The notes: generated from the letters alone by a model not told the origin. 64,000 nucleotides of DNA from Microbispora hainanensis (GCF_036186745.1 NZ_CP108086.1:3410001-3474000), one strand, 5' to 3'; shown: positions 18,210 through 27,339, numbered from the stretch's first letter. Numbers and translations are program-made.

Positions 18210-19766
18210 ATGGGTGCCACGAATCGGACGCTCGACGCGGCCATGGTCGACCGGGTCCTCGCGCACGTCTCCTCCGAGGGCAAGACACGGGAGATCGTCG
18301 CGCCGTTCACCGGCGAGGTGCTGGCCGAGGTCCCGATCTCCACTCCCGAGGACGTCCGCGCCGCGTACGCCAGGGCGAGGGCGGCGCAGGAGACCTGGGC
18401 GGCGCTGCCGGTGCGGGAGCGGATCGCGCCCTTCCTGCGGCTCCACGACGCGCTGCTCGACCGCCGTCAGGAGCTGCTCGACATCGTGCAGTGGGAGACC
18501 GGCAAGGCGCGGCGCCACGCGTACGAGGAAGTGGCCGACGTGGCGGGCTGCACGCTCTACTACGCGCGGCGGGCCCCCGGCCTGCTGGAGCCGCAGCGCA
18601 GGCAGGGCATCTTCCCGATCGCCACCCGCGCGGCCGAGCTGCGCCACCCCAAGGGCGTCGTCGCGGTGATCAGCCCGTGGAACTACCCGCTGGCCCTCGG
18701 CGTCACCGACGTGGTCCCCGCCCTGATCGCGGGCAACGCGGTCGTGCACAAGCCCGACACCCAGACCCCGCTGTCCACGCTGTGGACGATCGACCTGCTG
18801 GCCGAGCTGGGCATGCCGCGCGACGTCTGGCAGGTCGTGCTCGGTGATCCCGAGGACGTCGGCGACCCGCTGATCGACGGCGCCGACTACGTCGCGTTCA
18901 CCGGCTCGACGCGCGGCGGGCGCAGGATCGCCGAGGAGGCGGCCAAGCGGCTCATCGGCTGCTCGCTTGAGCTCGGCGGCAAGAACCCGATGATCGTGCT
19001 CGACGACGCCGATCTCGACGTGGCGGCCCAGGGCGCGATCCGGGCCTGCTTCACCAACGCGGGCCAGCTGTGCATCTCGATCGAACGCCTCTACGTGCAC
19101 GAGGCGGTCGCCGACGCCTTCCGCGACCGGTTCGTCCGGGCGGTGAAGAACATGAAGATCGGTCCCGGCCTCGACTGGGACGTGCAGATGGGCTCGCTCA
19201 CCTCGCAGCGGCAGCTCGACGGGGTGACGGCGCACGTCGAGGACGCCGTCGCCAAGGGCGCCACCGTGCTGACCGGCGGCAGGCCGCGCCCCGACCTCGG
19301 CCCGTTCTTCTACGAGCCGACCATCCTCGACGGCGTGAGCGAGGACATGGCCGTCTGCAGGGACGAGACGTTCGGGCCGGTCGTGTCGCTCTACCGCTTC
19401 AGGGACGAGGACGAGGCGGTCCACGCGGCCAACGACACCGCGTACGGGCTGAACGCCTCGATCTGGACCAGGGACGTCGCGCGGGGCCGCCGCCTCGCCG
19501 CCCGGATCAAGGCCGGCACCGTCAACATCAACGAGGGGTACGGCTCGGCGTACGCCTCCTACGACGCGCCGATGGGCGGGATGAAGTCGTCCGGGCTGGG
19601 CCGCCGGCACGGCACCGAGGGCCTGCTGAAATACACGGAGGTCCAGACGGTGGCCAGCCAGGCCACGTGGCTGGGCTTCGAGCCGATCCTCGGCATGACC
19701 TACGACAAGTACGCCGACACGCTCGCGGGGCTGCTCAAGACGATGAAGCGCCTGCACCTCAAGTGA
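18210..19766 (+). CDS. NAD(P)-dependent aldehyde dehydrogenase, succinate-semialdehyde dehydrogenase type
   Basis: Oxidises an aldehyde to the acid; closest in style to actinobacterial succinate-semialdehyde dehydrogenase (GabD2-like). 518 residues. Key parts: VAVISPWNYPLALGVTDVVP, the nucleotide motif FTGSTRGGRRIAEEA, catalytic base Glu254 in LELGGKNP, nucleophile Cys288 in NAGQLCIS, and ETFGPVVSLY. I take the ATG at 18210; a GTG at 18153 is possible but gives a non-conserved tail. No ribosome binding site is seen, consistent with the leaderless box upstream. The GMC oxidoreductase starts 16 bp after it, so the two probably form one operon handling an alcohol or sterol and the derived aldehyde. 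Confidence 0.9.
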   Translation: MGATNRTLDAAMVDRVLAHVSSEGKTREIVAPFTGEVLAEVPISTPEDVRAAYARARAAQETWAALPVRERIAPFLRLHDALLDRRQELLDIVQWETGKARRHAYEEVADVAGCTLYYARRAPGLLEPQRRQGIFPIATRAAELRHPKGVVAVISPWNYPLALGVTDVVPALIAGNAVVHKPDTQTPLSTLWTIDLLAELGMPRDVWQVVLGDPEDVGDPLIDGADYVAFTGSTRGGRRIAEEAAKRLIGCSLELGGKNPMIVLDDADLDVAAQGAIRACFTNAGQLCISIERLYVHEAVADAFRDRFVRAVKNMKIGPGLDWDVQMGSLTSQRQLDGVTAHVEDAVAKGATVLTGGRPRPDLGPFFYEPTILDGVSEDMAVCRDETFGPVVSLYRFRDEDEAVHAANDTAYGLNASIWTRDVARGRRLAARIKAGTVNINEGYGSAYASYDAPMGGMKSSGLGRRHGTEGLLKYTEVQTVASQATWLGFEPILGMTYDKYADTLAGLLKTMKRLHLK

Positions 19767-19782
19767 GAAGGAAGGCGGGGCG

Positions 19783-21465
19783 TTGGACTACGACGTCGCG
19801 GTGATCGGGTCGGGGTTCGGCGGGAGCGTCGCCGCGCTGCGGCTCACCGAGAAGGGCTACGCGGTCGGCGTCCTCGAAGCCGGCCGCCGGTTCGACGAGA
19901 AGACCCTGCCGAAGACCTCATGGCGGGCCAGGGACTTCCTGTTCGCGCCCGCGCTCGGGCTGAAGGGCATCCAGCGCATCCACGTCCTGCGCGGCTCCAA
20001 CGGCGTCATGGTGCTGGCCGGCGCGGGGGTGGGCGGCGGCTCGCTCGTCTACGCCAACACTCTTTACGAGCCGCTCGACCCGTTCTTCCGCGATCCCCAG
20101 TGGGCGCACATCACCGACTGGAAGGCCGAGCTCGCGCCCTACTACGACCAGGCCAGGCGGATGCTGGGCGTGGTGGGCAACCCGACGGTGACCGCGGCCG
20201 ACGAGGTGATGAAGAAGGTCGCCGAGCGGATGGGCGTCGGCCACACCTTCCGTCTCGCCCCCGTCGGGGTGTTCTTCGGCGAGCCGGGCGTGGAGGTCGA
20301 CGACCCCTACTTCGGCGGCCTCGGGCCGCGCCGCCGCGGCTGCACCGAGTGCGGCGAGTGCATGACCGGCTGCCGCCACGGCGCGAAGAACATGCTGATC
20401 AAGAACTACCTCTACCTCGCGGAGAGGGCCGGGGCGAAGGTCCACCCGGAGACCACCGTCACCGGCGTACGGCCCGTCGAGGGCGGCTACGAGATCACGG
20501 TGAGGCGCACGGGCCCCTTCGGCCCGGCCCGCACGCTGACCGCGGGCCAGGTCGTCTTCGCCGCGGGCACGTACGGCACGCAGCTCCTGCTCCACCGGCT
20601 CAGGGCGACCACGCTGCCCCGGATCTCGCCCCGGCTCGGCGCGCTGACCCGGACGAACTCCGAGGCCCTGCTCGGTTTCGAGCGCCTCACCGCCAAGGGC
20701 GTCAAACTCAACCGGGGCGTGGCGATCACCTCCTCGATCCACCCGGACGCCGAGACGCACATCGAGCCGGTCCGCTATGGCGACGGCTCCAACGCCATGG
20801 GACTGCTGCGCACGCTGCTCGTCGATGGGGGCGGGCGGGCGCCGCGCTGGCTGAAGTTCCTCGGCGCGGCCCTGCGGCGGCCCCACCTGCTGCCCCGGCT
20901 GTTCAACCACCGCAGGTGGTCGGAGCGCGCGGTCATCGCCCTTGTCATGCAGGCCAAGGACAACTCGATCACGCTCTCGCTCAAGGGCGGGAAGCTCCGG
21001 ACCGGCCCGGGCCACGGCGAGCCGAACCCCACCTGGATCCCCGCCGGGCACGAGGCCGTCCGCATGGCGGCCGAGGAGATCGGCGGCCTGCCCGGCGGCT
21101 CCTGGCTCGATCTGTTCGACATCCCGGCGACCGCGCACTTCCTCGGCGGCTGCGCGATCGGCGACTCGCCGGAGACCGGGGTGATCGACCCCTACCACCG
21201 CGTCTACGGCTACGAGGGCCTGCACATCGTGGACGGCTCGGCCGTGTCGGCCAACCTCGGGGTGAACCCCTCGCTCACGATCACCGCCCAGGCCGAGCGC
21301 GCGATGGCGCTGTGGCCCAACAAGGGCGAGCCGGACCCGCGCCCCGCCCTCGGCTCGCCGTACGTGCGGCTCCGGCCGGTCGCGCCCGTGCGGCCGGTCG
21401 TCCCCGCGTCGGCGCCGGGCGCGCTGCGCCTGCCGATCGTGGAGATCACCCACGGGGACGCGTGA
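19783..21465 (+). CDS. GMC family FAD oxidoreductase (ChoD-like)
   Basis: 560 residues. The FAD Rossmann motif VIGSGFGGSVAALRL is at the very start, a second GMC signature reads NGVMVLAGAGVGGGSLVYAN, and a cysteine cluster CTECGECMTGC (Cys187, 190, 193, 197) is present. The C-terminal active-site region is FLGGCAIGDSPETGVIDPYH with GLHIVDGSAV. The proteins named cholesterol oxidase ChoD in mycobacteria have this layout and also lie near guaB3. True cholesterol oxidase activity of this subgroup is doubtful. Start is a TTG preceded by GAAGGAAGG. It follows the aldehyde dehydrogenase by 16 bp. Confidence 0.9.
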   Translation: MDYDVAVIGSGFGGSVAALRLTEKGYAVGVLEAGRRFDEKTLPKTSWRARDFLFAPALGLKGIQRIHVLRGSNGVMVLAGAGVGGGSLVYANTLYEPLDPFFRDPQWAHITDWKAELAPYYDQARRMLGVVGNPTVTAADEVMKKVAERMGVGHTFRLAPVGVFFGEPGVEVDDPYFGGLGPRRRGCTECGECMTGCRHGAKNMLIKNYLYLAERAGAKVHPETTVTGVRPVEGGYEITVRRTGPFGPARTLTAGQVVFAAGTYGTQLLLHRLRATTLPRISPRLGALTRTNSEALLGFERLTAKGVKLNRGVAITSSIHPDAETHIEPVRYGDGSNAMGLLRTLLVDGGGRAPRWLKFLGAALRRPHLLPRLFNHRRWSERAVIALVMQAKDNSITLSLKGGKLRTGPGHGEPNPTWIPAGHEAVRMAAEEIGGLPGGSWLDLFDIPATAHFLGGCAIGDSPETGVIDPYHRVYGYEGLHIVDGSAVSANLGVNPSLTITAQAERAMALWPNKGEPDPRPALGSPYVRLRPVAPVRPVVPASAPGALRLPIVEITHGDA

Positions 21466-21475
21466 GGCGCGTCGG

Positions 21476-23503
21476 TTAGGCCGGTGACCCAGCGTCTTCG
21501 GCGAGGGTCTCCCCGGCGAGCGGGATGGGCAGCGGACGGGCGTGCACCACGTCGAGGCGGGACACCGCCCGGGTGAGCGCCACGTAGAGCCGGGCCGGCC
21601 CGCGCTGCTCGGCCGCGACGATCTCGGCGGGCTCGGCCAGCACGACGTGGTCATACTCCAGGCCCTTGCACAGGGTGGCGGGCACCACGGAGACGCGTAC
21701 GGACGGGTCGGGTGTGAGCCCCTCGGCGACGGTCAGGCCCGCGCCCGTGAGCGCGGCGCGCAGCCGGGCGGCCGAGGCGTCGGCGGCGATGACGCCGATC
21801 GAGCCCTCGTTGCCGAGCGCCTCGGACACCGCCGTCACGACCGCGGTGTCGTCCCCGGGCAGCACGCGCAGCCGTCCGTCCCGCCGGAAGGACCGGGAGG
21901 GCGGCACGTCCACCGCGAGCTGCGCCAGCAGGCGGTTGGCGAGCTCCACGACGGCGGCCGGCGTGCGGAAGCCGACGGTGAGCGACATGATCGCGGCATC
22001 AGGCTTGCCCAGATGCGCCATCTGCACGCCCCAGTCGCGGGCGGCCCACGGGGTCGTGCCCTGCGCCAGGTCGCCGAGCACGGTGAGCGAGCCGTGCACG
22101 CTGCGCCGGGCGACGGCCCGGCACTGCATCGGCGAAAGGTCCTGCGCCTCGTCGACGATCACGTGGCCATATCCCCGCGGCCGCTCGATCAGGCCGGCGA
22201 GCTCGTCGAGCAGGACCAGGTCGGCGGCCGTCCAGGCGGCGCTCCGATAGGTGCGCGGCGGTCGCGCCCAGGTGATCGCCGCCTGCTCGGCCGTCGTGAG
22301 CACGCCGTCGGCGGCCTCCGTGCAGTCGCCGAGCACCTCGCACAGCACCTCCTCGGGGCGTACGGCCGGCCAGAAGCCGTCCACAGCGGCCGTGACGGCC
22401 CGGGTGGTGCGGCGCGTCCACGCCGTGTCGATCATCCGGCCGCGGGCCTCCGCCCGGGTCCGCACGTGTGACGCCACACGGGCGATGACGCGCTCGCGGC
22501 CCACGCCGTACGGCATCGCCTCGCGCCGGGTCTCCTCGACGATGTCGTGCAGCTCGTCCCGGGAGACCCGCCAGCGGGCGGAGCCGTCGGCCACGGCGAG
22601 CGGCTCCGAGGGCACGCCTATGTGGCGGTGGAGCGCCCTGCGCAGCACCTCGGCCATGCGCGCGTCGTGTTTGACCACGGCGGCCTCCGCGCTGTCGGTG
22701 GCCTTGACCGGGACCCGGGCGAGGAGCGCGTCGAGCGTGGTCTGCTCGACGTCGACCTCGCCCAGGGCCGGCAGCACCGCAGAGATGTAGCCGAGGAAGG
22801 CCCGGTTGGGGCCGAGCACGAGCACACCGCCGCGCGCCGGCCGCTTGCGGTGGGCGTAGAGCAGGTAGGCCGCGCGGTGCAGGCCGACGGCGGTCTTACC
22901 GGTGCCCGGCCCGCCCTGGACGCACAGGGACTCCTTCAGGTCGGCGCGGACCAGGTCGTCCTGCTCCGGCTGGATGGTGGCGACGATGTCGCGCATCGGC
23001 CCGACCCGGGGGCGTTCGATCTCGGCCGTCAGGATCCGGCTCGCGCCGCCGGGGTCGTGCCCGCGCCGGCGATCGAGGTGTTCGTCCTCGAAGCCGGTCA
23101 GCTCGCCCCCGGCCCAGCCGAAGCGCCGCCGTACGGCCACGCCCCGGGGATCCCGGGCCGACGCCTGGTAGAACGTCCGCGAGACCGGCGCCCGCCAGTC
23201 GATCACCAGGGGCCGGCCGCCATCGGTGGCGGAGACGTGGCGGCGGCCGATGTAGTAGCGCTGCCCGGCGTGCTCGCCCACGTCAGGGCCGAAGTCGAGG
23301 CGCCCGAAGAACGGCGGCCCTCCGTCGTCCTCACCGAGATCCTTCGCCAGGCTCTTCAGGTGGCGGCCCAGCCGCTCGGCGCTGTAGCGGTCGCCCGCCA
23401 CGGTCTCCCCGATGACCACGTTGTGCCGGGCACCGTCCAGCATCCGGCGCAGGCCCTCCCTGCAGCGTTCGACGTACGCCTGCTCCTCCTTCAGCGAGGT
23501 CAT
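21476..23503 (-). CDS. HelD/HelR-like UvrD-family ATPase (RNA polymerase recycling factor)
   Basis: 675 residues. A coiled N-terminal part begins LKEEQAYVERCREGLRRML; Walker A is GGPGTGKTAVGLH (about 197-209); Walker B is VIVDEAQDLSPMQCR; VGFRTPAAVVELANRLL and LYVALTRAVSRLDVVH are late superfamily 1 motifs. The overall shape is that of actinobacterial HelD proteins, which push RNA polymerase off DNA. The HelR type protects against rifamycins. I start at the ATG at 23503 (GGAAGGAG upstream) and leave out an upstream extension. It is divergent from a TetR gene, so expression is probably ligand-controlled. I did not see a clear rifamycin-associated element. Confidence 0.85.
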   Translation of the reverse strand: MTSLKEEQAYVERCREGLRRMLDGARHNVVIGETVAGDRYSAERLGRHLKSLAKDLGEDDGGPPFFGRLDFGPDVGEHAGQRYYIGRRHVSATDGGRPLVIDWRAPVSRTFYQASARDPRGVAVRRRFGWAGGELTGFEDEHLDRRRGHDPGGASRILTAEIERPRVGPMRDIVATIQPEQDDLVRADLKESLCVQGGPGTGKTAVGLHRAAYLLYAHRKRPARGGVLVLGPNRAFLGYISAVLPALGEVDVEQTTLDALLARVPVKATDSAEAAVVKHDARMAEVLRRALHRHIGVPSEPLAVADGSARWRVSRDELHDIVEETRREAMPYGVGRERVIARVASHVRTRAEARGRMIDTAWTRRTTRAVTAAVDGFWPAVRPEEVLCEVLGDCTEAADGVLTTAEQAAITWARPPRTYRSAAWTAADLVLLDELAGLIERPRGYGHVIVDEAQDLSPMQCRAVARRSVHGSLTVLGDLAQGTTPWAARDWGVQMAHLGKPDAAIMSLTVGFRTPAAVVELANRLLAQLAVDVPPSRSFRRDGRLRVLPGDDTAVVTAVSEALGNEGSIGVIAADASAARLRAALTGAGLTVAEGLTPDPSVRVSVVPATLCKGLEYDHVVLAEPAEIVAAEQRGPARLYVALTRAVSRLDVVHARPLPIPLAGETLAEDAGSPA

Positions 23504-23546
23504 CCGCCGTCTCCTTCCCCCGGTCGCCGTACGGGCATGGAACAGC

Positions 23547-23572
23547 AACTCGGTTAAAAATGCAACCGGGTT
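23547..23572. promoter_or_regulatory. TetR-type operator between helD-like and tetR genes
   Basis: Inverted repeat AACTCGGTT-N8-AACCGGGTT, matching at 8 of 9 positions per arm. It lies in the divergent gap, 44 bp from the HelD-like start and 35 bp from the TetR start, and sits in the only A/T-rich stretch of the gap. Confidence 0.6.
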
Positions 23573-23593
23573 AAGTTTTGCCGGGAGGGCTGC

Positions 23594-23599
23594 TAGCCT
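23594..23599 (+). promoter_or_regulatory. Leaderless -10 box of the TetR gene
   Basis: TAGCCT lies 7 nt before the ATG at 23607 and no Shine-Dalgarno sequence is present, so the message probably starts at the start codon. Confidence 0.45.
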
Positions 23600-23606
23600 G
23601 TGCGGC

Positions 23607-24380
23607 ATGGTCGAGGGGCTGCGGACGCGGAAGAAGGAACGGACCCGCCGGGCCATCTCCGAGGTCGCGATCGCGATGTTCCTGGAGCACGGCTTCGACC
23701 AGGTGGGGGTGGCCGAGATCGCGGCCGCGGCGGAGGTCTCCAAGCCCACGCTGTTCCGCTATTTCCCCACCAAGGAGGATCTGGTCCTGGAGCGGATCGC
23801 CGACCACAGGGGAGAGGCGGCGGCGGTGGTGCGCGCCCGCCCGGCCGGGCGGACCCCGCTCGACGCGCTGCACGACGCCTTCATGGCCGGGCTCGACGCC
23901 CGCGAGCCGACCACCGGCCTGTGCGACCATCCGGCGGTGATGGCCTACCACCGCCTCGTCTTCGACACCCCCAGCCTGGCGTCCCGCGTGGCCGATTACG
24001 CCGCGGCGGACACGGAGGCACTGGCCGAGGCGATGAGCGAGGCACTCGGCGAGACGACGAGCGGGGCGGCGCGCGAGACGGCGGGCGAGGTGTTCGGCGG
24101 GGCGGCGGGTGAGGTGCTGGATGGGGCTTTGAGCCAGGCGGCGGGCGAGACGGCGCACGAGGTGGCGCCCCGCGATTCCGGCTCGCCGCGTCCCGTGCCG
24201 CTCCTGACCTCGCGCCTGGTGGCCGCGCAGTACGTCGCCGTCCGGCAGATCCTCGCCAGGGACAACTACGCGGCGCTGGCGTCCGGCCGTACGGCCGACG
24301 AGCGGTACGGCGAGGCCGTCACCGCGGCGAGCACCGCCTTCGAACTGCTGCGGCACGGCGCGCGGGCCCACGGCCTGTGA
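23607..24380 (+). CDS. TetR family transcriptional regulator
   Basis: 257 residues. The N-terminal HTH (about 10-57) reads RRAISEVAIAMFLEHGFDQV, GVAEIAAAAEVSKPTLFRYF, PTKEDLVLERI. The ligand domain is recognisable up to about residue 150 (DAREPTTGLCDHPAVMAYHR) and again near the C-terminus (VAAQYVAVRQILARDN). Between them lies a repetitive Ala-Gly-Glu-Thr stretch (about 140-190) that looks like an expanded low-complexity insert. It probably represses the divergent HelD-like gene and itself through the site at 23547-23572. Confidence 0.9.
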   Translation: MVEGLRTRKKERTRRAISEVAIAMFLEHGFDQVGVAEIAAAAEVSKPTLFRYFPTKEDLVLERIADHRGEAAAVVRARPAGRTPLDALHDAFMAGLDAREPTTGLCDHPAVMAYHRLVFDTPSLASRVADYAAADTEALAEAMSEALGETTSGAARETAGEVFGGAAGEVLDGALSQAAGETAHEVAPRDSGSPRPVPLLTSRLVAAQYVAVRQILARDNYAALASGRTADERYGEAVTAASTAFELLRHGARAHGL

Positions 24381-24416
24381 CCCGTCTCACCCATCGCCAA
24401 GATCGCTGAGGCGGTC

Positions 24417-24422
24417 TACGCT
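24417..24422 (+). promoter_or_regulatory. Leaderless -10 box of the methyltransferase gene
   Basis: TACGCT lies 6 nt before the GTG at 24429, with no ribosome binding site between. Confidence 0.45.
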
Positions 24423-24428
24423 CGACGC

Positions 24429-25346
24429 GTGCAGACCGAGGGGCCGAGCAGGACCGCGCTCCACACGGCGGCGGCGCGCGCCGCCCACCTGATCGTCGAC
24501 GGGGAGCCGGTGGTCTTCCGCGACCCGTTCGCGTACCCCCTGCTCGGGGAGTGCGCCGAGCACTACGTGCGCCTGCACCGTGAGGCGGCGGACCACCCCG
24601 TCGTCGCCGCGCTCCGCGCGGCCGTCGTCACCCGGAGCCGCTACACCGAGGACCGCCTGGCCGCCGCCGTACGGCGGGGCGTTCGCCAGTACGTGATCCT
24701 CGGCGCGGGGCTGGACACCTACGCCTGCAGATCGGCCGCGAGCGGCCAGAGCGGTTCAGTGGAGGTCTTCGAGGTCGATCACCCGGACACCCAGCGCTGG
24801 AAGCGGGAGGCGCTGGCGCGTGCGGGCATTCCGGAGCCGCCCCTCCTGACGTACGTCCCCGCGGACATGGAAGCCGGGGAGTCCCTGGCCGACCGGCTCG
24901 TCGCGCACGGGTTCGACCTCGCTCGCCCGGCGTTCGCGAGCTGGCTCGGCGTGACCGTCTATCTCACCCGCGAGGCCGTCGCGCGCACGCTGGCCGGGCT
25001 CGGCCGTCTCGCCCCCGGCAGCGAGATCGTCATGGACCACCTGCTGCCCGAGGACCTGCGTGGTCCGCGCGCCCGGGCGTACGCCGAGACCCTGATGCCG
25101 CTGGTGGCGCAGGGCGGGGAGCCCTGGCTGACGTTCCTGAGTCCCCGGGAGGCGGCCGATCTGCTGGAGGAGCACGGCTTCGAGGTGGTCGAGCAGGTGG
25201 TCGAGCAGGTGGCGGGGCAGGTGGCGGGGCAGGTGGCGGGGCAGGTGGCGGGGCGCGACGCCGCCGATGCCGCTTTTCGGGAGCGGGCGGATGCCCTGGC
25301 CGGCAGCGGGATCTCGGTGATCACCCACGCCCGCCGAAAAGCCTGA
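24429..25346 (+). CDS. Class I SAM-dependent methyltransferase (TIGR00027 / LCM-like)
   Basis: 305 residues. The N-terminal AARAAHLIVDGEPVVFRDPF and the SAM motif YVILGAGLDTYACR (about 88-101), with the acidic VEVFEVDHPDTQRWK, are typical of the leucine-carboxyl-methyltransferase-like TIGR00027 family that is abundant in actinomycetes. GVTVYLTREAVARTLAGL is the active-site region. Near the C-terminus a 12-bp tandem repeat encodes six VxxQ units (about 253-276), an insertion not expected in the family. Start is a GTG, likely leaderless. Substrate unknown. Confidence 0.85.
   Translation: MQTEGPSRTALHTAAARAAHLIVDGEPVVFRDPFAYPLLGECAEHYVRLHREAADHPVVAALRAAVVTRSRYTEDRLAAAVRRGVRQYVILGAGLDTYACRSAASGQSGSVEVFEVDHPDTQRWKREALARAGIPEPPLLTYVPADMEAGESLADRLVAHGFDLARPAFASWLGVTVYLTREAVARTLAGLGRLAPGSEIVMDHLLPEDLRGPRARAYAETLMPLVAQGGEPWLTFLSPREAADLLEEHGFEVVEQVVEQVAGQVAGQVAGQVAGRDAADAAFRERADALAGSGISVITHARRKA
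25185..25256 (+). repeat. 12-bp in-frame tandem repeat in the methyltransferase gene
   Basis: Six consecutive 12-bp units: two of GTGGTCGAGCAG, three of GTGGCGGGGCAG and one variant. They encode Val-Val/Ala-Glu/Gly-Gln four-residue repeats and keep the frame. Confidence 0.9.
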
Positions 25347-25627
25347 CAGGATCGCATCGCACGGTTCACCCAGCCCGCCGCGTTCAGCCGCCGAGGGGCC
25401 TGACGGGATTGGTTAGCGGTGCACGGCTCACGAGGCCGCCGCACGCAGCCTCCGAAAGGCCCGGCGGGGTCGCGCCGGTTCGCGAGGCCGCCGCACGCAG
25501 CGGCCGAAGGCCCGGCGGGGTCGCGCCGGAGGGCCCGGCGGGGCGGGCCCTGGGCGGCTGCGTCGCAGGCCAGGGGCCGGGCGCCAGGGAGGGCGGCAGG
25601 TCCGGGCGGGCAGCGTCACCGCGCCGA
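25347..25627. repeat. Degenerate tandem copies of the methyltransferase gene tail
   Basis: Two good 47-48-bp copies (25431-25478 and 25483-25529) carry GCCGCCGCACGCAGC and GGCCCGGCGGGGTCGCGCC. A weaker copy lies at about 25372-25430. The last bases of the methyltransferase gene (about 25327-25371, around the stop codon) resemble the same unit. So the gene end appears to have been duplicated several times downstream. No gene is supported here. Confidence 0.65.
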
Positions 25628-25633
25628 TAGACT
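25628..25633 (+). promoter_or_regulatory. Putative -10 box of guaA
   Basis: TAGACT lies 39 nt before the guaA start and is the only good -10-like hexamer in this gap. No clear -35 is visible. Confidence 0.4.
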
Positions 25634-25672
25634 GGCGTCACCGCCTCGCTGCCTTCATGGGGGTCCTTTCCA

Positions 25673-27220
25673 GTGTCTGAGTTCGACACGGTTCTCGTCG
25701 TGGACTTCGGCGCGCAATACGCGCAGCTGATCGCACGACGGGTGCGTGAGTGTCACGTCTACTCCGAGATCGTTCCGTCGTCGATGCCGGTGTCGGAGAT
25801 GCTGGCCAGGAAGCCCAAGGCGATCATCCTGTCCGGCGGCCCCTCCTCGGTGTACGCCGAGGGCGCCCCGCCGGTCCCCGAGGGCCTGTTCGAGACCGGG
25901 GTGCCGACCTTCGGCATCTGCTACGGCTTCCAGGCCATGGCCCGGGCGCTCGGGGGCGAGGTCGCCAGGACCGACTCCGCCGAGTTCGGTGGCACCGAGC
26001 TCAAGGTCCTCCAGGAGGGCCTGCTGTTCGCCGGCCTGCCCGCCGCGCAGACCGTCTGGATGTCGCACGGCGACTCCGTGGTCGGCGCCCCCGCCGGGTT
26101 CGCCGTCACCGCCGCCACCGACGCGACCCCGGTCGCCGCGATGGAGGACCCCTCGCGCGGCCTGTACGGCGTGCAGTTCCACCCCGAGGTGCTCCACTCC
26201 GAGCACGGGCAGCAGGTGCTCAAGCACTTCCTTGAGGCGGCCGGCTGCCGTCCCTCGTGGACCATGCTCAACATCGTCGAGGACGCCGTCGAGGCCGTGC
26301 GCGCCCAGGTGGGCGACGGCCGGGCGATCTGCGCCCTGTCGGGCGGCGTCGACTCCGCCGTCGCCGCCGCGATCGTGCAGCGGGCCATCGGCGATCGGCT
26401 GACCTGCGTCTTCGTCGACCACGGGCTGCTGCGCAAGGGCGAGGCCGAGCAGGTCGAGCGCGACTTCGTCGAGGTGACCGGCGTCAAGCTGCGCGTCGTG
26501 GACGCCTCCGAGCGCTTCCTCAAGGCGCTGTCGGGCGTCACCGACCCAGAGGAGAAGCGGAAGATCATCGGCAGGGAGTTCATCCGCGTCTTCGAGGACG
26601 AGCAGCGCGCGATCCTCGCCGACGGCCCGGTGGACTTCCTCGTGCAGGGCACGCTCTACCCGGACGTGGTCGAGTCGGGCGGCGGCACCGGCACCGCGAA
26701 CATCAAGTCGCACCACAACGTGGGCGGGCTGCCCGAGGACCTCAAGTTCGAACTGGTCGAGCCGCTGCGCACGCTGTTCAAGGACGAGGTGCGGCGGGCC
26801 GGCGAGGAGCTGGGCCTGCCCCCGGCGATGGTCTGGCGCCAGCCGTTCCCCGGGCCCGGCCTCGGCATCCGGATCATCGGCGAGGTCACCCGCGAGCGTC
26901 TAGACCTGCTGCGCGAGGCCGACGCCATCGCCCGCGAGGAGCTGACCCGCGCCGGTCTCGACCGCGACATCTGGCAGTGCCCGGTCGTGCTGCTCGCCGA
27001 CGTCCGCTCGGTGGGCGTGCAGGGCGACGGCCGCACCTACGGTCACCCGGTCGTCCTGCGGCCGGTGACCTCCGAGGACGCGATGACCGCCGACTGGGCG
27101 CGGGTGCCGTACGACGTGCTGTCGCGCATCTCCACCCGGATCACCAACGAGGTCCGCGAGGTCAACCGGGTCGTGCTCGACGTGACGAGCAAGCCGCCGG
27201 GCACCATCGAGTGGGAGTGA
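25673..27220 (+). CDS. guaA: GMP synthase (glutamine-hydrolysing)
   Basis: Converts XMP to GMP using glutamine and ATP. 515 residues, normal. The glutamine amidotransferase domain (about 6-196) has [18 protein letters not shown], nucleophile Cys83 in FGICYG, and the His/Glu pair in GVQFHPEV. The ATP-pyrophosphatase domain has the PP-loop SGGVDS (223-228), and the C-terminal dimerisation domain ends [12 protein letters not shown]. The GTG start is preceded by GGGGGTCC. It completes the branch begun by guaB in this window. Confidence 0.97.
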   Translation: MSEFDTVLVVDFGAQYAQLIARRVRECHVYSEIVPSSMPVSEMLARKPKAIILSGGPSSVYAEGAPPVPEGLFETGVPTFGICYGFQAMARALGGEVARTDSAEFGGTELKVLQEGLLFAGLPAAQTVWMSHGDSVVGAPAGFAVTAATDATPVAAMEDPSRGLYGVQFHPEVLHSEHGQQVLKHFLEAAGCRPSWTMLNIVEDAVEAVRAQVGDGRAICALSGGVDSAVAAAIVQRAIGDRLTCVFVDHGLLRKGEAEQVERDFVEVTGVKLRVVDASERFLKALSGVTDPEEKRKIIGREFIRVFEDEQRAILADGPVDFLVQGTLYPDVVESGGGTGTANIKSHHNVGGLPEDLKFELVEPLRTLFKDEVRRAGEELGLPPAMVWRQPFPGPGLGIRIIGEVTRERLDLLREADAIAREELTRAGLDRDIWQCPVVLLADVRSVGVQGDGRTYGHPVVLRPVTSEDAMTADWARVPYDVLSRISTRITNEVREVNRVVLDVTSKPPGTIEWE

Positions 27221-27229
27221 CCCGGAAGT

Positions 27230-27269
27230 CACCGACCCCGACTCACCGACCCCGACTCACCGACCGCGG
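27230..27269. repeat. 14-bp tandem repeat after guaA
   Basis: CACCGACCCCGACT occurs twice in a row (27230-27243 and 27244-27257) with a third partial copy. Confidence 0.8.
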
Positions 27270-27291
27270 ACCACTGAGCAGGGATCGTTGA

Positions 27292-27333
27292 GCCGGGATC
27301 AACCGGATTGATCCCGGCCAGGCTGGATAGGGT
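27292..27333 (+). promoter_or_regulatory. Palindrome plus leaderless -10 box before the acyltransferase gene
   Basis: GCCGGGATCAA / TTGATCCCGGC form a perfect 11-bp inverted repeat with a 5-nt spacer (27292-27318). TAGGGT at 27328-27333 is 6 nt before the GTG at 27340. The palindrome covers the -35 region of a leaderless promoter, so it may be an operator. It could also act as a T-less terminator for guaA. Confidence 0.5.
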
Positions 27334-27339
27334 AACGCG

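Noticed and set aside
23504..23606. Rifamycin-associated element upstream of the HelD-like gene
   Set aside because: I could not find a matching long inverted repeat; the only palindrome fits a TetR operator.
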